Source of the DNA: Ignelater luminosus
Taxonomy: Eukaryota; Arthropoda; Insecta; Coleoptera; Elateridae
DNA length: 64,000 nt
Direction of reading: 5' to 3'
Assembly (NCBI GenBank): GCA_011009095.1
Contig: VTPC01090680.1
Span: 60,235 to 124,234 of the forward strand
Part shown: one piece after another, positions 21,085-34,443 of the stretch
Position numbering within the stretch: the first letter of the stretch is position 1
Layout of the letters: every line of letters starts with the position of its first letter
Program-made: the position numbers and the translations under genes
The notes under the pieces: generated by a model
Told to the model about the DNA's origin: nothing
The model's database searches: none
What the model saw: only the letters and a program-made list of their open reading frames with translations

Positions 21085-24000
21085 TGCGTCGGGACCTCTT
21101 CTTCGTGGAACTTATCGGTGTTTTTATTATCCTTATTTTAATTCGCATTTGTAAAATTTGTAAACCTTTAATATTTACTGATAAGAAGAAATTATGCTTT
21201 TAAGTAAAAAGGAAGGAAAATTACAGCAGATTGGGTGTCGGATCTTGATACGCTATTGGAGTAAAAATCTACAGAAAATGCGTCTTCTTGATCTCTAATT
21301 TGAATAGATGCCTCTACGCCGAAGAATATCCCTACTAATTTTTTTTATCACATTTTGAGAATTATGTACTTCGATTTCTAATTTTTTTCCTGACTGACTA
21401 AAATTTGATCTTAACAGTGTATGTGATAAATTGTCTGTCTTTTGAAATTCCAAACGCTAATTAATTATCTAGGCACTTTCTACATATTTGTAAGGACCAC
21501 GAGAACTCCTTTGTGGACTATCGGCGATCCATTATTATTATTTGCAAAGTTGTAAGCACCGTTTCGAGCATCCGTATTACTTCTGAGATTTGTTTTAATT
21601 AAAGAGTCTAAAAGATTGCAAACATGGAAATATTAGATATCTTTGGTGAACATTTCGAGACGTTGTTGTTTCGATATTTATTAACTAGTTTCCAGAATTA
21701 CTTTTTCAAGAGAATACATCTTTACCAAAAACTTTTTCTGAAACATTTTGGTGTTTTATAAAGTTTTTTATCATCATTTTAACGACAGAGGTTATTTTAA
21801 TAAAAATATTAGCGTGTACCGCTTTCACATTTTTTAAATTTTCTTCTGAATTTAATAATTTTGATGATCTTGGGATATAACATCATCATAGCAACAAAAA
21901 TACTTAATAAAAGTAGTTTGGACCTTCGAGGTGGAATCTAGGTTCCGTGAATAGGGGTTTTATATTTGTAGCCGTGTCGTGATGATCTTGTGGCAGAAAG
22001 ATTTTTTCTTGGGCCCATACGGTTAAAATATCGTAACATATGGGAAATACAGTGTGTTGTCGCTAGAAGGTGTCAAAAGTCGTCAACTACTTATATAAAA
22101 AAGAAATCCGATGCTAAAGTAAATTAAACATGTTTTACGCTTTTGAATATTTGCCTTACAATCTAATTTATAATTGTTTGGAAGCTATCAGTGATCGAAT
22201 TTTGGTTTTAATTTGATTAGACCAAAAAATACAATAGCACTCAGCTCAGGGCTTAGAAATAGTACTAGTAAGTATTACAATTTACTAACGCTCATTGTTG
22301 ACATTGCTATGTCATTGATTCAAGATTACGAATGGAAAAAAGGGTACTAGTGCAACTCCATCAAACCAAAAGTAAGAACTATGTTACAGAATATTAAGTT
22401 GCCTTTTGATTTAACCGGACAAGGTAATTTTGGGTATTTAACTCTACCTTTTTCTTGAGATTCTTTTTCTTGCTTTATATATTTTGAGACTTCTTTTTCT
22501 TCTGAAACTAACTAATATAGAAGAATAAGCTACTAAAGCATGAAATTTACGTTTTCTCGACATTCTTGGTAAGACTATTAATTGAATTGAATGTAATAAA
22601 GATTTTTTGATTTAAATTTTGCCTTTGTTGTCCTTATCGCAATATCCTTTTAATCTGTACATTTTTTAAGGTTAATTTGGCGTCTTGCTTTTTAAGAACT
22701 GCAATACTGAATTTTTTCTTTATACTTGTGTTTTTATCTTCTTTTTCATGTATTGCTTCAACTTAACTAAGTTAACTTCAAGTTTGATTCTATAGACATC
22801 TTTTGTCTGTTGTAGTTGCTTCTTTTAGAATCCCGAATTATGTTTCTAGCAGGAAGGTTGCGGGTTGTTTTTATTTTTGTGTTCTAGATTCTCGAGAAGT
22901 CAGTGTGATTTAGATTGCGTAGCTCAGTCGAAACAACAACAGTAATAATCTCACAAAAACCCAAATAAGAAATATTTTTCATATCATTGTACAGTACTTT
23001 ATTGAAAACACCTTCAAATACGTATAATAATTTTAAAGTACTCATTCTACTATTTTACTGGCTGGAATATTATGTATCATCCTTACGTAACATTATTAAA
23101 TTTTTTCTACTTTCTCCAGAGACATTTAAGATTTCAAATAGAAAATTCAGCATTGAATCTTTAAGTTTAAAAAGTATGTCGATGTCAAGATCGTCAACTG
23201 GTAATACTTATACTTGTTTACAGTTCGAAAGAATTTCCGGAAGTAACAGTTTTAACATATCATAAACAAAAGTGAAAGCAAGAAATGCATCTGAACGTTG
23301 CACAAAGGCAATTCTTTCTTCCTAATAATAATTACAATTAACAGTCACGTAGTATGTTGCAAGTAACCAGTCTCAGCATATTATAGTAAAGGACTTTATT
23401 TATTTTCATCTTCAAATCTTAATTAACAGTGAGATTCTATTTTAGCTTCCAAGATGAGCTTTTATGTCTAGATTTAATTGTTAAAGCTAGTATTAGTATA
23501 ATTTATGCCTATACGGAAATAAAGTAGTAGCATTCACTTTCTTTGGCCAGCACGGCGCTTTATAACGCTTGTTAATAGTGCTGATCGATATTTCCTTCCT
23601 ATAGCTTTTACTGTGACATCATAATACGTAGGAACATCTTTGTACGTACACGTTTTACCAATTGTTTAGTTATAAAAACATTAGCTAATAATATGGCTAT
23701 TTCTTTGTAGCACTTTGTATTAATTAATTTCCAATTTTTGAGGTTATTGAACACAGATAAATGTATACATAGGTATAGTAATCTTCAAACCTAATTATTT
23801 AAATTTAAAAGTCCTTCAAGGCCAAGCGGATGTTTTCAATTCCGTAATCAAAAGCAAAAGCCAATTCAAACACTTCAAAAGAAGTGCAAATTAGTAATTA
23901 GCAAGTCAAATGCTATTCATCAGCGTGATAAAAGAAATAAATTCTCCGTTAACGTAATCGAAACACTTTCTTTGAAGGCTTAGACACGGCTGCTTGTTCC

Positions 24001-26415
24001 GGTTGTTACGAAACGAGTTCCTTTAATCGAATACCATGAAAACACCAACTGTGTGTTTCCGATTTCCGCATATCGTTAGTACACTCAGGTGTTTATTAAT
24101 GCGGAAGTAGTGAGAAGTGTGCGGATTTTACAACGTGCGATACACTGCCTACTGTAAGAATTTTACAAAGAGAATTTTACACTAAAAGCGTTGCGTGGTT
24201 GTTTGCTGTCTACTGTCTACTGTCTTCAGTTTATTTTTATTCCTTTAAAACAAAAATCAGTGGGTTCCTTTACGTTGTCTCTAATTTCTTCGCCAGCTAC
24301 AAAAGTGTTAGTAGGAAATAAAGAGGAAAAATAGAAATGCGATAGTTTGAACTGTTAAATTTGGAGACTTAATTTCGTCCAGAACATTTCTCAAGTTCTT
24401 TTGTTTGCGGATGTGCAATATTATTCAAGTGAAAGGAAATATAGTAGGCGCCAGGTGATTCTTTTAGAATTGGTATGGTGGCCGCCAAGAAGAAAGATAC
24501 CGGTTACAGCAAAAATTGCAATAGTAACGTTTTAGTCTGTAGTTTAGGCTTGGAAACCCTGAAGCTCGACTACGGTCTTCTACCCTTAAACAAGATGTTC
24601 GACTTTTGACACTCAATATGGGGATTTCGAAAATAATACGAGATATGGAAACCGGAACTTTGTGTTAACAAGAAACTTTAGATTAAGGGTGTTCATTGAT
24701 CTTCTTTTCCGAACGAAATCCTCTTTAATTATATATATCTTTCTAAAAGTAGATACTAAATTGTTTGGTTAACCATTTGAAAAAGTCCGAAGAAATTAGG
24801 GCTTATATTTTTCAATTCTGTCTATATCAAATTCTATAGTTCAGATTCACCTAGTCACTCTAAAACGCTATTTATGTACACATGGGAAGTGTTTCTTTTC
24901 TAAGCTTACATAGACAATTCCATGACAATATGTATAACTTGAATAGAAGGTTTTTGCGACACTTATGACTTTAGTGGATTAGTAGTGAAACATTTCTCTC
25001 ATCAAAACAATTACAGATGGAGTCTGGGTATAAATAAATTTTTTGGTTGTCGTAGTCAATTCTTTTAGGTATTTTGTGTTGTCTTCCTACAATATAAAAT
25101 CACCAGCCGCTACTGATTTAAACTTATATGCAGCTATTGTAATAAGTTTATCTAACAATGCTTCCAATTTATGATGTGCTAAATCCCAAGATGAATATTA
25201 ATGAGGGGAACAATTTGATAATTTATGATGTTAGAACACCGTGTATTTACGAAGGAATTTCTAACTGCACTTCAATAATGTTTGTTTTACAAAAATTAGT
25301 AAATGATATACACTTTGCAATAATTTACATACAATAATAGATTTATTAATCTATCCGACGATCGTTTTAACAATTGTTGCTAACTGTAAACATTTATATT
25401 TCTTAATCTATCAGATTCCATCAAATTAACTTATAAAAAGGAATTTCATTTGTCCTTCAATTAATAAGATCGTCACAGTTGATTGGTGTGCTGGAAAAAG
25501 ATTGTTCTAATTTTTTTGGTATCAATCAGATATCGTCTCTAATTTACTTTCATTCATCTCCTTGTTATTCGTTTTAGCGCGACGCGTCAGAATATTTCAT
25601 AGAACTAAACTAGATCCTTCCGGTTTTATAAAAAACTGGAATGCGGTAATAAAAATACTACTTTTAGGATACAAACTACTTTGTTCCGCCTGGTAGATGT
25701 TTTTTATTATCAAATTAATTTATTAGTAATACTATTGTTCATTATTTTCTCTTTTCAATGCTTTTTTTACGTAATATCACAGAGCTTCTGTGTGTAGTTT
25801 GTGGAAATTTATATCTTTCATTTGTGTTGATATGGCGTTAATGATGGGAAATAATAGCATGAAGATAATAACACGCGATGTTTGTATATAAATGCAGAAA
25901 ATTATTATTGCATTAGAGGTCTATAATTATTATAAAGACAGTTTGTTTTCCGAATCCGCTATTGAATAAAAAGACGGAAATGATTACAAAATCGTGAAGT
26001 TGTGTTAATTTCTATTTTTCCCTGAGCGATTTCTAGAATTAACTGTCACTTTTGTGTCAATATTAAATTTCGAGTGTCTAATACTCATTTTAAATTTTTA
26101 ATTTCGTGAATTAAAGTTTAGAATTTGGATGTTTCTGTTTTTAAGGTGCACTAGTTTGGCTATAGAGTTATATAAAATGTGTTCTGTATCTGGTATTAAA
26201 AGTTTTATATTTGTACGTGGGATTAGTTAGTTAGTCTAAATACGGCCCTCTTGATTAGCCGTCCTTGTGCAGTGAACAAGCTGCACACCTACAAGACTTG
26301 GTATCTTGATATTTTTAACTACAAATTATACGCATAATACAGAATGACTCTGAAAGAGTTGATTAGAGTCTGGAATTAGCTTAAAGTATTATAAGAATGG
26401 AAGAAATTCCTTTCT
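21085..26415. other. Long AT-rich intergenic stretch
   Basis: No supported gene over about 5.3 kb. Features seen but not called: a 44-codon plus-strand frame at about 24475-24609 beginning MVAAKKKDTGYS after a T-rich AG; a CpG-containing block at about 23980-24290; and a 92-codon frame at 22987-23265 whose composition looks random. Confidence 0.45.
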
Positions 26416-26417
26416 AC

Positions 26418-27028
26418 AGTGTGTCCACGTTAAGGATTTACCACCTTTGTAATATTTATTTCTTGGCCGATTTTTATTTTTTCTTTTTTGTTTTGTAGAT
26501 ATTCAAAATGCGCATTTAATTAATGGATAGGCGCATTGTAGGGCTGTAATCATGGCCAACTACGACCACTGTTATTGTCTGAAATTTCAAGAAGTCGTAA
26601 AACATTTTTTAAATTGTCACATTTTTATTCATGAAAAGTTATCACAGACTTGGCTCAAACAAATAATAATAGAAGTTACATTTTTTTACAAAATGATGGA
26701 ACTAAAACAAAAAAAAATTGATAAAAGAAAATTAAATATTTTTTCTGAAACACTTTTTGTTTTAGAACAATAAAAATTGGTACAAGTAGCTTTTAAGTGA
26801 TCCTGAATAAGATTCCGTCGTCAGTCTTTTTTTAAAAAATCCCTAAGAGGACTTCTTGAAATTTCAGCCAATAAAAGTGGTCGTAGTTGGCCATGATTAC
26901 ATCCCTACAATGCGCCTATCCATTTAGTAAATGCGCATTTTGAATATCTACAAAACAAAAAAAAATTGAAAATTGGCCAAGAAATAGATATTTTAAAAAG
27001 GTGATAAATCCTTAACGTGGACACACCG
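26418..27028. mobile_element. 611-bp MITE, CAGTGTGTCCACGTTAAGG ends, TA duplication
   Basis: The left end is CAGTGTGTCCACGTTAAGGA and the right end, reverse-complemented, CGGTGTGTCCACGTTAAGGA. Each is directly flanked by TA (26416-26417 and 27029-27030). The TIRs extend about 150 bp and share AAATGCGCATTT-type, GGATAGGCGCATTGTAGGG and GGCCAACTACGACCAC blocks. The interior open frame (26552-26773) is a by-product of TIR sequence. The TA duplication and the terminal motif fit a Tc1/mariner-derived MITE. Confidence 0.85.
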
Positions 27029-27030
27029 TA

Positions 27031-30000
27031 GATGCAGGGAGTTAAGGAATACCTAAACTAAGTTTTATGGGAGAAATGGTCGTTTCATTGTAATAACAAG
27101 CACGCAATCTTCAAGATATTGAAAAAAAGATTGTTGGAAATTGAGTTTTGAAATTGTCAGATATTATAAGATTTAGTTTTACTCGAATAATGGTGCATCT
27201 TATGAAAAAACTACGAGAGGCACTTTCTTGGTCAAAATGAGTGCAGATCCCAAGATTAACAGACTTATTCATATTAGAACTGACGGTAAATATTTTCTTG
27301 CAGATATGTGTATCTTCCATCTATAATCAATACAAAGATTTATAGAATCGTAACAACCATAAGAGGAATCTTATTTTGGCACCCTGTATCTCAGAAGATT
27401 TAGGACATAAATTCATTTAAGGAACTAGACTTAATTTGACTCAGAAATCTGTTGTATGAATACTTTAGTTCATTTCCAAAACACCCTGTATACTGATTTT
27501 TTTGAAATGCTTTTATAATGATATATCTTTTAATGAATTCTTGCGGATGCCTTGTTTTGCTAGCAATAAGGCTCGCATTTTCTTCGACCTTTTTTTCTTC
27601 TGGCACTTACTGCTCTTGTGTTATCAAATTAACGGTTTTGGATTGAATTTTGGAAGTATTCGCTTCCGAATCCCATCTCAAGCGACTTGTCTGTACGCAT
27701 TATTGATTCCTTCTTTGATTTCATTGGAGTTATTTGTAGCAATTAAAGTTCTTGGTTGCTTCGTTGTATTAAATTGGTAGAGCTCTTCTTCTCTTATTGT
27801 TTGCTGAATAAGCTTCCAGTTTCTGCAATGATTTTGGCGTATGGTAACTGTTGATAGATTTGATAGCACTTTGAGTGTTGATTTTGAATTTTAGTATTGT
27901 CCTAAGCACGAGAAGGAGGTTACTTGCAAACTTGTCTGATCGAGATTTTTGACGGTAGAGCCAAGAATTGTTTTTCAGAATTGGCAAACACTCTATAAGT
28001 TTACTATTTTTTACATCACGCTTGTTAAAAATCAACAAACGATAGCATTCATTATTTCTGAGCATTTTAAAATCAAATTATGAAGCAGTGAACCGAATAT
28101 CTTACAATCAATTCAGAAAGCATTCACTTTGGCGTATTGACATTCATACTACTATTTTGGTACCCGCCCACAAACTTTTGCTTTTATATAAACTATCGAA
28201 TGGAAAGGTCCGACAATGCCCTTTGACATTTAATAATTTAATTTTTTATTAAACATTAAAAGTTTAAGAGAATTTCAAAAGAAAATCATCTAGATGAAAG
28301 GTAATGGTCTTGACTAATTAGAACTTTAAGAGACTGTATCCAGGTAAATACATAATGAAACATTGTGGGAAAGTCTGAATGCACCGAACTAGCAAAATGG
28401 CATCCTCCACCTTGGATAATTATCAAACATAACGCATATATTAGATTAAAGTTAAGCTTAATATTTTTTCGAGATTTTTGGTCAGTTGTAAGATATTTCT
28501 GTGCAATTCCCAATTTTCTCTTCGTTACGAAAAACAAAAGATTCGCTTAAATATAAGAAACTATTAAACAATTTCTTCCGAATTGAAGCTTGTTTATCTC
28601 CATTTTATTATTCCAATTACTTACTGCTTATTATAGCTAAAATAACCTAGTTCCAGGAGGTGACATAGCAAATAAGTTGTTTTATACGCAATGCCAAGTT
28701 GAATTAGTGAGAAATGAAGTCAAGGTATATTGTTAGAACAACTAAGACTTTTTGCAATTTATCAGCCGTTCTCTTTTTAAAATTCAATTAAAAAGATGTT
28801 CCCGAAGACTTAATTAGTAAATAAAGAGTTCTAATAATTAGAAATACTAAGAAATACTCGTAAAAAAGAAGTAGTAGACCTAGGCTATAAGCATGCATAA
28901 TTAGAAACAGATCTAGCAGTATTTTACATAGCTTTGGATTAAATTAGATTAGAAACAAGTTTCAGAGTTAGAGAAATTTTTATTTTCACCAAAATATTTC
29001 AATTCAATTTAATTTATTGTAATAATTTATTCTGTTTTATTTCTTTAAATATAACATAACTTGCTTTGATGTTTACTTCTAAAACATACAGCTTTTCAAT
29101 TGATCTAAGCATTTACAGACAGAACTTTAAATTCTAACCTAGATTTTAATTTCTTAATTGAAAAAATAGCTTATGGCGTAACAGTTGCATGTTTATTCCA
29201 AATTAGTATATTACGGTTTAGAGTAACTTCTTGAACTATTTCTAAATAAATTATTGCAACTGTCCCACTTTTATTTTTTAATAACAACTATACACTTTCA
29301 GTTGTGATTGTTTATTGTATCTAATAATTAACCCAAATTAAGAGTATGTTTTGAATTATAAATTAACTTTTCTTAATTAACTATAAATATGATGCTTTGT
29401 ATATTGTGATAATAAAAATGCATATTTAATTAAAGAACGTGTATAATATTTATATTATTGTTTTGGTAAATAACAACTTTCAATTTTTGTAGTAGGCCGG
29501 AATGCCGGTAGGCATTCAGAATCTATGCTAGTAGAAATATAAAATACCAAAACAAGTTTTTATTTTATTTTTTCTACAATTCTGAAATCTCAAGGGTCGT
29601 ATCTTATTATAGGTAATTCTGTCTTCCATAATTTTGTTTTCTGTTCATAAAAATTAATATTAATGTATGTTAACTATTATGTATTTTAAATACTAGTAAA
29701 GAAGCATTTCTATTGTGAGAAAATACTTATTAAAAACAACACGATTTGAAAAACCATGAAACAATCATCTTCATATTTGTTTACTTTAAACAGAAGAATT
29801 CATGCCGTTTAAATCTTATTCTCGAACTAATTGCAATATATTTTTCTAACTCTCCCACCGTAGCTATACTATTTTTCTCACGTGCTTTTTACTACGTAGT
29901 ACTACCGAAAATGCTGCATCTAATTATCCACTTTGACATGTGCTTTAAATTTTGTAAATAAAAGTAAAATATAATTAATGTAAATCATACGACTGAATAC

Positions 30001-32736
30001 CATACATTGACCAATATCAAGGTGATCTTCCTAAAAAACTCTTCGCTTGTGAAAGTAGTCGTTACATAACTAAAGAGTTAGGTGAAAGAAAATCACCGTG
30101 ATGAAGTCAGTATGTTGTAATAAGAATTTATAAATAATAATTTATTTATGAATTTTAAGCATTTCTATCATCATAATGTATTTGTCCTAGTAATCTTTGA
30201 TTTTGAGACTACTACCTTATAATTATTTCAAAAAGTCTATTCTGAATGATTGAAAATTTTTAATTTATTAGATATAAATATATCTTTAGCTTATATCTCA
30301 TTAAGAAAAAATTTAAAAAAACCAAACAAAATCTAAATTGTTCAAATACGTACCTACCTACTAATTCAGAATTGGTATCCATATTTAATCGATCCTGAAT
30401 CTTCTGTACTTCACAACACAAAAATTCAAAATTCAAAAATTCAAATTTTAATTCCCCAAGACGTTTTCAGCACTTCACTTTTGTTTTGATTAAAAACGGT
30501 TAATCTACAAAAATGATATAAAATCAAAATACAACGTAATTATTTATTTCTAGAAGGTCCTTAATTGAGGTTGTGTACGTTTAAGATGAAATCCAGAATG
30601 CAACTAACTTAAACTGATTGTTTAATTCCGGGCTCATTTACAGGTGGGGAAAAGACGGTCAGTTAGCCCGCAAGTTGATACAACCACTACTACTTGATAC
30701 TGAAAGTGAAGTTCATTCCCATAAAACCGCAACGTTGTGAAGACATTGAATATTAAATAATAGAGGAAAGAAAAAAATGCGGATATATGCTTAGCTTATT
30801 GGCACAGAGGAAGTATCTGATTAATAGATGGTTATAACGAGTTTAACGATTGAGTTATTAAAATTAAAATTTTAAATTTCATTTAAGAAAATTAAAATTT
30901 TATTCTACCTGGAAGTATAGTTATAAATAATAGTATAAATATTATATATAAAAATTATATTTTTACATTTTAATGCAAGGAACTATTGTTTTTTTGAATC
31001 ACATTAAGTACTCCTTTTCCTGTTTGAAACTTACTTAAATTCGTAAAGTATAACGAACACGGAATAGAGTCATTAACTACGAAACATTTTAGGAGACTGT
31101 TAATCTCCTTTCGATAGAGCTCTTCTAATTATTAATTATCAAGGAATTTATTAAAGAATTTAATCATAAACTGTTGGGATACTTGTAACGTAAAGAGAAC
31201 ATTGCTAACACCCTTAACTTTCCAATCGTGTGTATGTTAGTAGGTTTTTTTGAGAAAGAAAGCAAGCATTACACGCTTTATCAATTATCAACGACTCTAT
31301 TATGCTTGCCTTACATTGTTCTTTTGATGTAAGGATTTCTATTGTTTATTAATATAAGATAATAGCTGTTTGCAAAGCATTTGAGTTATTATTCTGTAAC
31401 GATAATAAGATTATGTTTTACAGAGAAGAAATGAAAGTAGTTGTTAGCAGAACCAATACAACATTGTAAGCTTCTGATGCGAAATCTTCCCAAAATAAAA
31501 CTACACATTTTCTTGTTGTTAGTAAATAACATTCCTAACTTCCCCCCCTCAAAACTTTTACTCAGTCAATTCCTTTACTAAGATCAGAACTGTAATTAGA
31601 TTATCATTCATCAGAATCTAAAGAAGAGAAAAATCTAAAACTTAAATATCTTTAAAAGGATTTTTACTATTAATACTACATTACACACGGGAAGAAGATA
31701 ATCTAATAATGACATGTTGTTTACTGGACATGGACATTAAGGTTAAGCCCAGAATTTTAGTTTGGTTTGATAAGATTTTAAACTTTTGTTTTCGTCAGTC
31801 AGTCAGTAAGTAAGCGAATCGTTTTTTAGAAACCCATAGAAATCTTCTTGTCTAGTCATCTATGGTGAAATAAATACCAATTTATCCTTCCCTGCGTTGT
31901 TTCACTCCCCTTTCCACAAAAAGAAGCACAAGCACCAACCTGCACAATATCAATAACGAAGAACCGCTCGCCAGTGTCTCAGCTGCCATCACAACACAAC
32001 ATTCTCGTGCTGCCACCAGATCTCTACATAGCTTCCCGTTGGCATTCAGCCGCAACTCAACTTAATGTGAGCAACACCTCCATAGATCAAAAAACTCAAT
32101 TTACTTTACTGTCCTGGCCGAAGAAGAGTCCAACTTTTAATTAAAACAGTAACATTGATTTGCTTACTAACCTTCTTGAAGAAGAAACAGATTGAGCTCC
32201 CCTTTGTTTCTAACAGAAAAGAGCATGGGTCTTGCTACGCCCTTTCTACATCCCCCAGGCTCTTAATGGCCTGAAATATTTAGCTTCTTCGCACTGTGAA
32301 CCAATTTGAAGTGCGCATGCAAGCTAGCATGCTAAATCTACTGAGTGCTTACTTACATAGAGTTGAATTGCGTCCACAGGCTGAACAAATTTGAGTTGGA
32401 TAACATGGTAAAATTAAGATTGTTTCGTAGTCATGTTAGGAAGCCACCGCCTAATAAAGGATAGGAAATAAAACTCTTCTTCGTATTCGGTTTGTGAGGT
32501 ATAAACAAAAAAGTTTATATATTTAGTTATATACGGTCTATTTTGACATAACACACTAAAAACAGAAATCAGTACCAAGACAACAGACAATGGTTGCACC
32601 TAACAAATATTTATTGTAATGCCCTAATTAGAATTACTTGTAGTGGCGTAATCAATGTCAGGTAAATAAACTGTTGTACAAGGAATCTAATTCTAATTAC
32701 ACAAACTTTAGGTTTGTTGCACTACAATTACCTACA
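27031..32736. other. Long AT-rich stretch with minor repeat debris
   Basis: No gene is supported in about 5.7 kb. CACCCTGTA TIR-end motifs at 27380-27388 and 27482-27490 mark decayed MITE ends. Around 27530-28060 the minus strand has overlapping open pieces of 63-98 codons, Asn/Lys-rich, of unknown origin. A perfect 7-bp hairpin (GAATGCC-GGTA-GGCATTC) lies near 29510. About 31895-32070 is a CA/GC-richer island with no convincing exon. Confidence 0.45.
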
Positions 32737-32738
32737 TA

Positions 32739-33484
32739 CAGTGTCTCCCAATTCCGATGCTCACTATTGGGATCTCGGAAACTGTAAGAGATACGAAGTC
32801 GGTTAAATTAGACAAGTTTTGTCTATTTTCGAGACCAATTTACTTATGCTTTTGTTTTTTCAAAAAAGTTCACGGCTTACTAGATATTTGCTAAAAACGA
32901 AATTATCTTATTCTTTTAAAATAAAAAGCATTTCCCACTTAGTGTGCCATGGCATTAAACATTAATAAAAGCGTATTTATTTTGTTTTAGCAATTTTTGC
33001 ATAACAAATGAATTTCTTTGATAAATTCCACGACTTTGTGTGTTAGATGTCATGGCACACTATGATGAAAAACTAAAGAATTGCTATGTCAAGCCATGTA
33101 TCACTGAAAAGCATTTAGGGCGTGCAGTTCAGTAATGTGGAAATCAAGTAGGCGTTCCATTAGAAAAAATTTGGATTTACGTCTCACCGCCAAAATAAAA
33201 CAAAAACAGTTCCGAAAATAATTTTTTGTGTTTCGGAATAAATTCTCTAAAACACCCTCTTTGCTGTTCTTTTCTATCTTTGCTCGTTCCTGAGATATTT
33301 CACTTGAAAAAAATAAAATAATTTTGTTTTTAGCAAATATCTAGTAAGCCGTGAACTTTTTTGAAAAAACAAAAGTATAAGTAAACTGATCTCCAAAATA
33401 GCCAAAACTTTTCTACTTTGCCGACTTCGTATCTCTTACAATTTTCGAGATCCCAATAGTGAGCATCGAAATTGGGATACACTG
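32739..33484. mobile_element. 746-bp MITE, copy A of a two-copy family
   Basis: The ends are CAGTGTCTCCCAATTCCGAT and its imperfect reverse complement, flanked by TA (32737-32738 and 33485-33486). TIRs of about 200 bp share GTAAGAGATACGAAGTCGG, TTTTTTCAAAAAAGTTCACG and GGCTTACTAGATATTTGCTA. The same element recurs at 51288-52187 with the middle inverted relative to this copy. There is no coding capacity. This is a Tc1/mariner-type non-autonomous element. Confidence 0.85.
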
Positions 33485-33634
33485 TACAGAAAATGCATTA
33501 GCGTAACAAGTAACTTATCCTGGCAATAACAGCCCAGTAGTATGTGTTAAGTATGTCATTCAGCTGTAAAGACTGCTATTGTGTCTTACGGAATAACATG
33601 TTAGTGTGATTAATGAGGTTTTGCATAGGTTCTG

Positions 33635-34443
33635 AAGAAGATGAGATACCTACCTGAAACGTTGACTAATAAATGTTTTAAGTGAATCTGACTTTCAGTG
33701 TCCAACTTCAGAAAATACCCAACCGCTATCACTTTTCAGGCACTTGACTTTTTGCAGCATTGGTCCTAGTGCCTGGTGTTCCAATTTTGGCCTTGCGCTT
33801 GAAAATTGGACCGAAACCAGCCTGTAGAATTGCACATGAAAAAGAAGCGGATGATCAAAACACTACTTTGAAGAAGATCCCGGGACAAAGACAGTCCAAA
33901 CTCTTTCTATAGTATACTTTAAAGAACGAGACAATCTACTCGTGATGAGTAAGCAGGACATCGAGCTACTGACAGTGATAGTAAAGGTAAAGTAACTGTC
34001 AGTTGAATAACCAATGAGGTGAAAGGCAAAGTGAAAAGGAAAAAACTCCAAATCATAGTTACGGCACTGTAAAGCATATACTCTCTACGTCAGATAGATT
34101 GAACCATACAAAGAGATAAGAACGGTAGGAACAGGAAAAATCTTAAATTTTATTAAGGATACAGGAATTCTTTAGAAGCACCATGGTAACTAGACCACCT
34201 CTAAGAAAATAATAATAATACTTACACAGCCTAGATCAAGCCGGTGCCCTATCGCTCCACCTGACGTTGCTGCTGCCGAGTTTTTACACCCATCTCGCCA
34301 AATTTGGTTAGTATTGCGTTCTCGTAGGTTTTACTACTGACTGTTCAGCCTATATCTGCATAAAGAAATGTGATGAACAATTTGTGTCATAGATCGAGCA
34401 CGTTTGCAGATACCTTAATTGTAATATTGTTGGGAGGGGATCT
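33635..34443 (+). repeat. Dispersed repeat, copy 1, split by about 617 bp of extra sequence
   Basis: 33635-33774 (starting AAGAAGATGAGATACCTACC) and 34392-34443 (ATCGAGCACGTTTGCAGATA and on) match, in order and on the same strand, two segments that are adjacent at 47991-48186. Here they are separated by about 617 bp (33775-34391). Either an insertion occurred here or a deletion occurred in the other copy. The phrase TACCTGAAACGTTGACTAAT resembles terminal regions of some insect retroelements, but the family is not assigned. Confidence 0.6.

Noticed and set aside
22915-22935. tRNA A-box-like GCGTAGCTCAGTCG
   Set aside because: No B box at the required distance and no cloverleaf.
22987-23265. 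92-codon plus-strand open frame
   Set aside because: Random-looking composition and no splice signals or homology.
24475-24609. 44-codon frame starting MVAAKKKDTGYS after a T-rich AG
   Set aside because: It is too short, has no matching downstream exon or polyA signal, and no family resemblance.
26552-26773. 73-codon frame on the plus strand
   Set aside because: It lies wholly within a MITE whose inverted repeats create the openness.
31895-32070. CA/GC-richer island resembling an exon
   Set aside because: Stops interrupt two frames, the remaining frame has no splice support, and no protein family was recognised.
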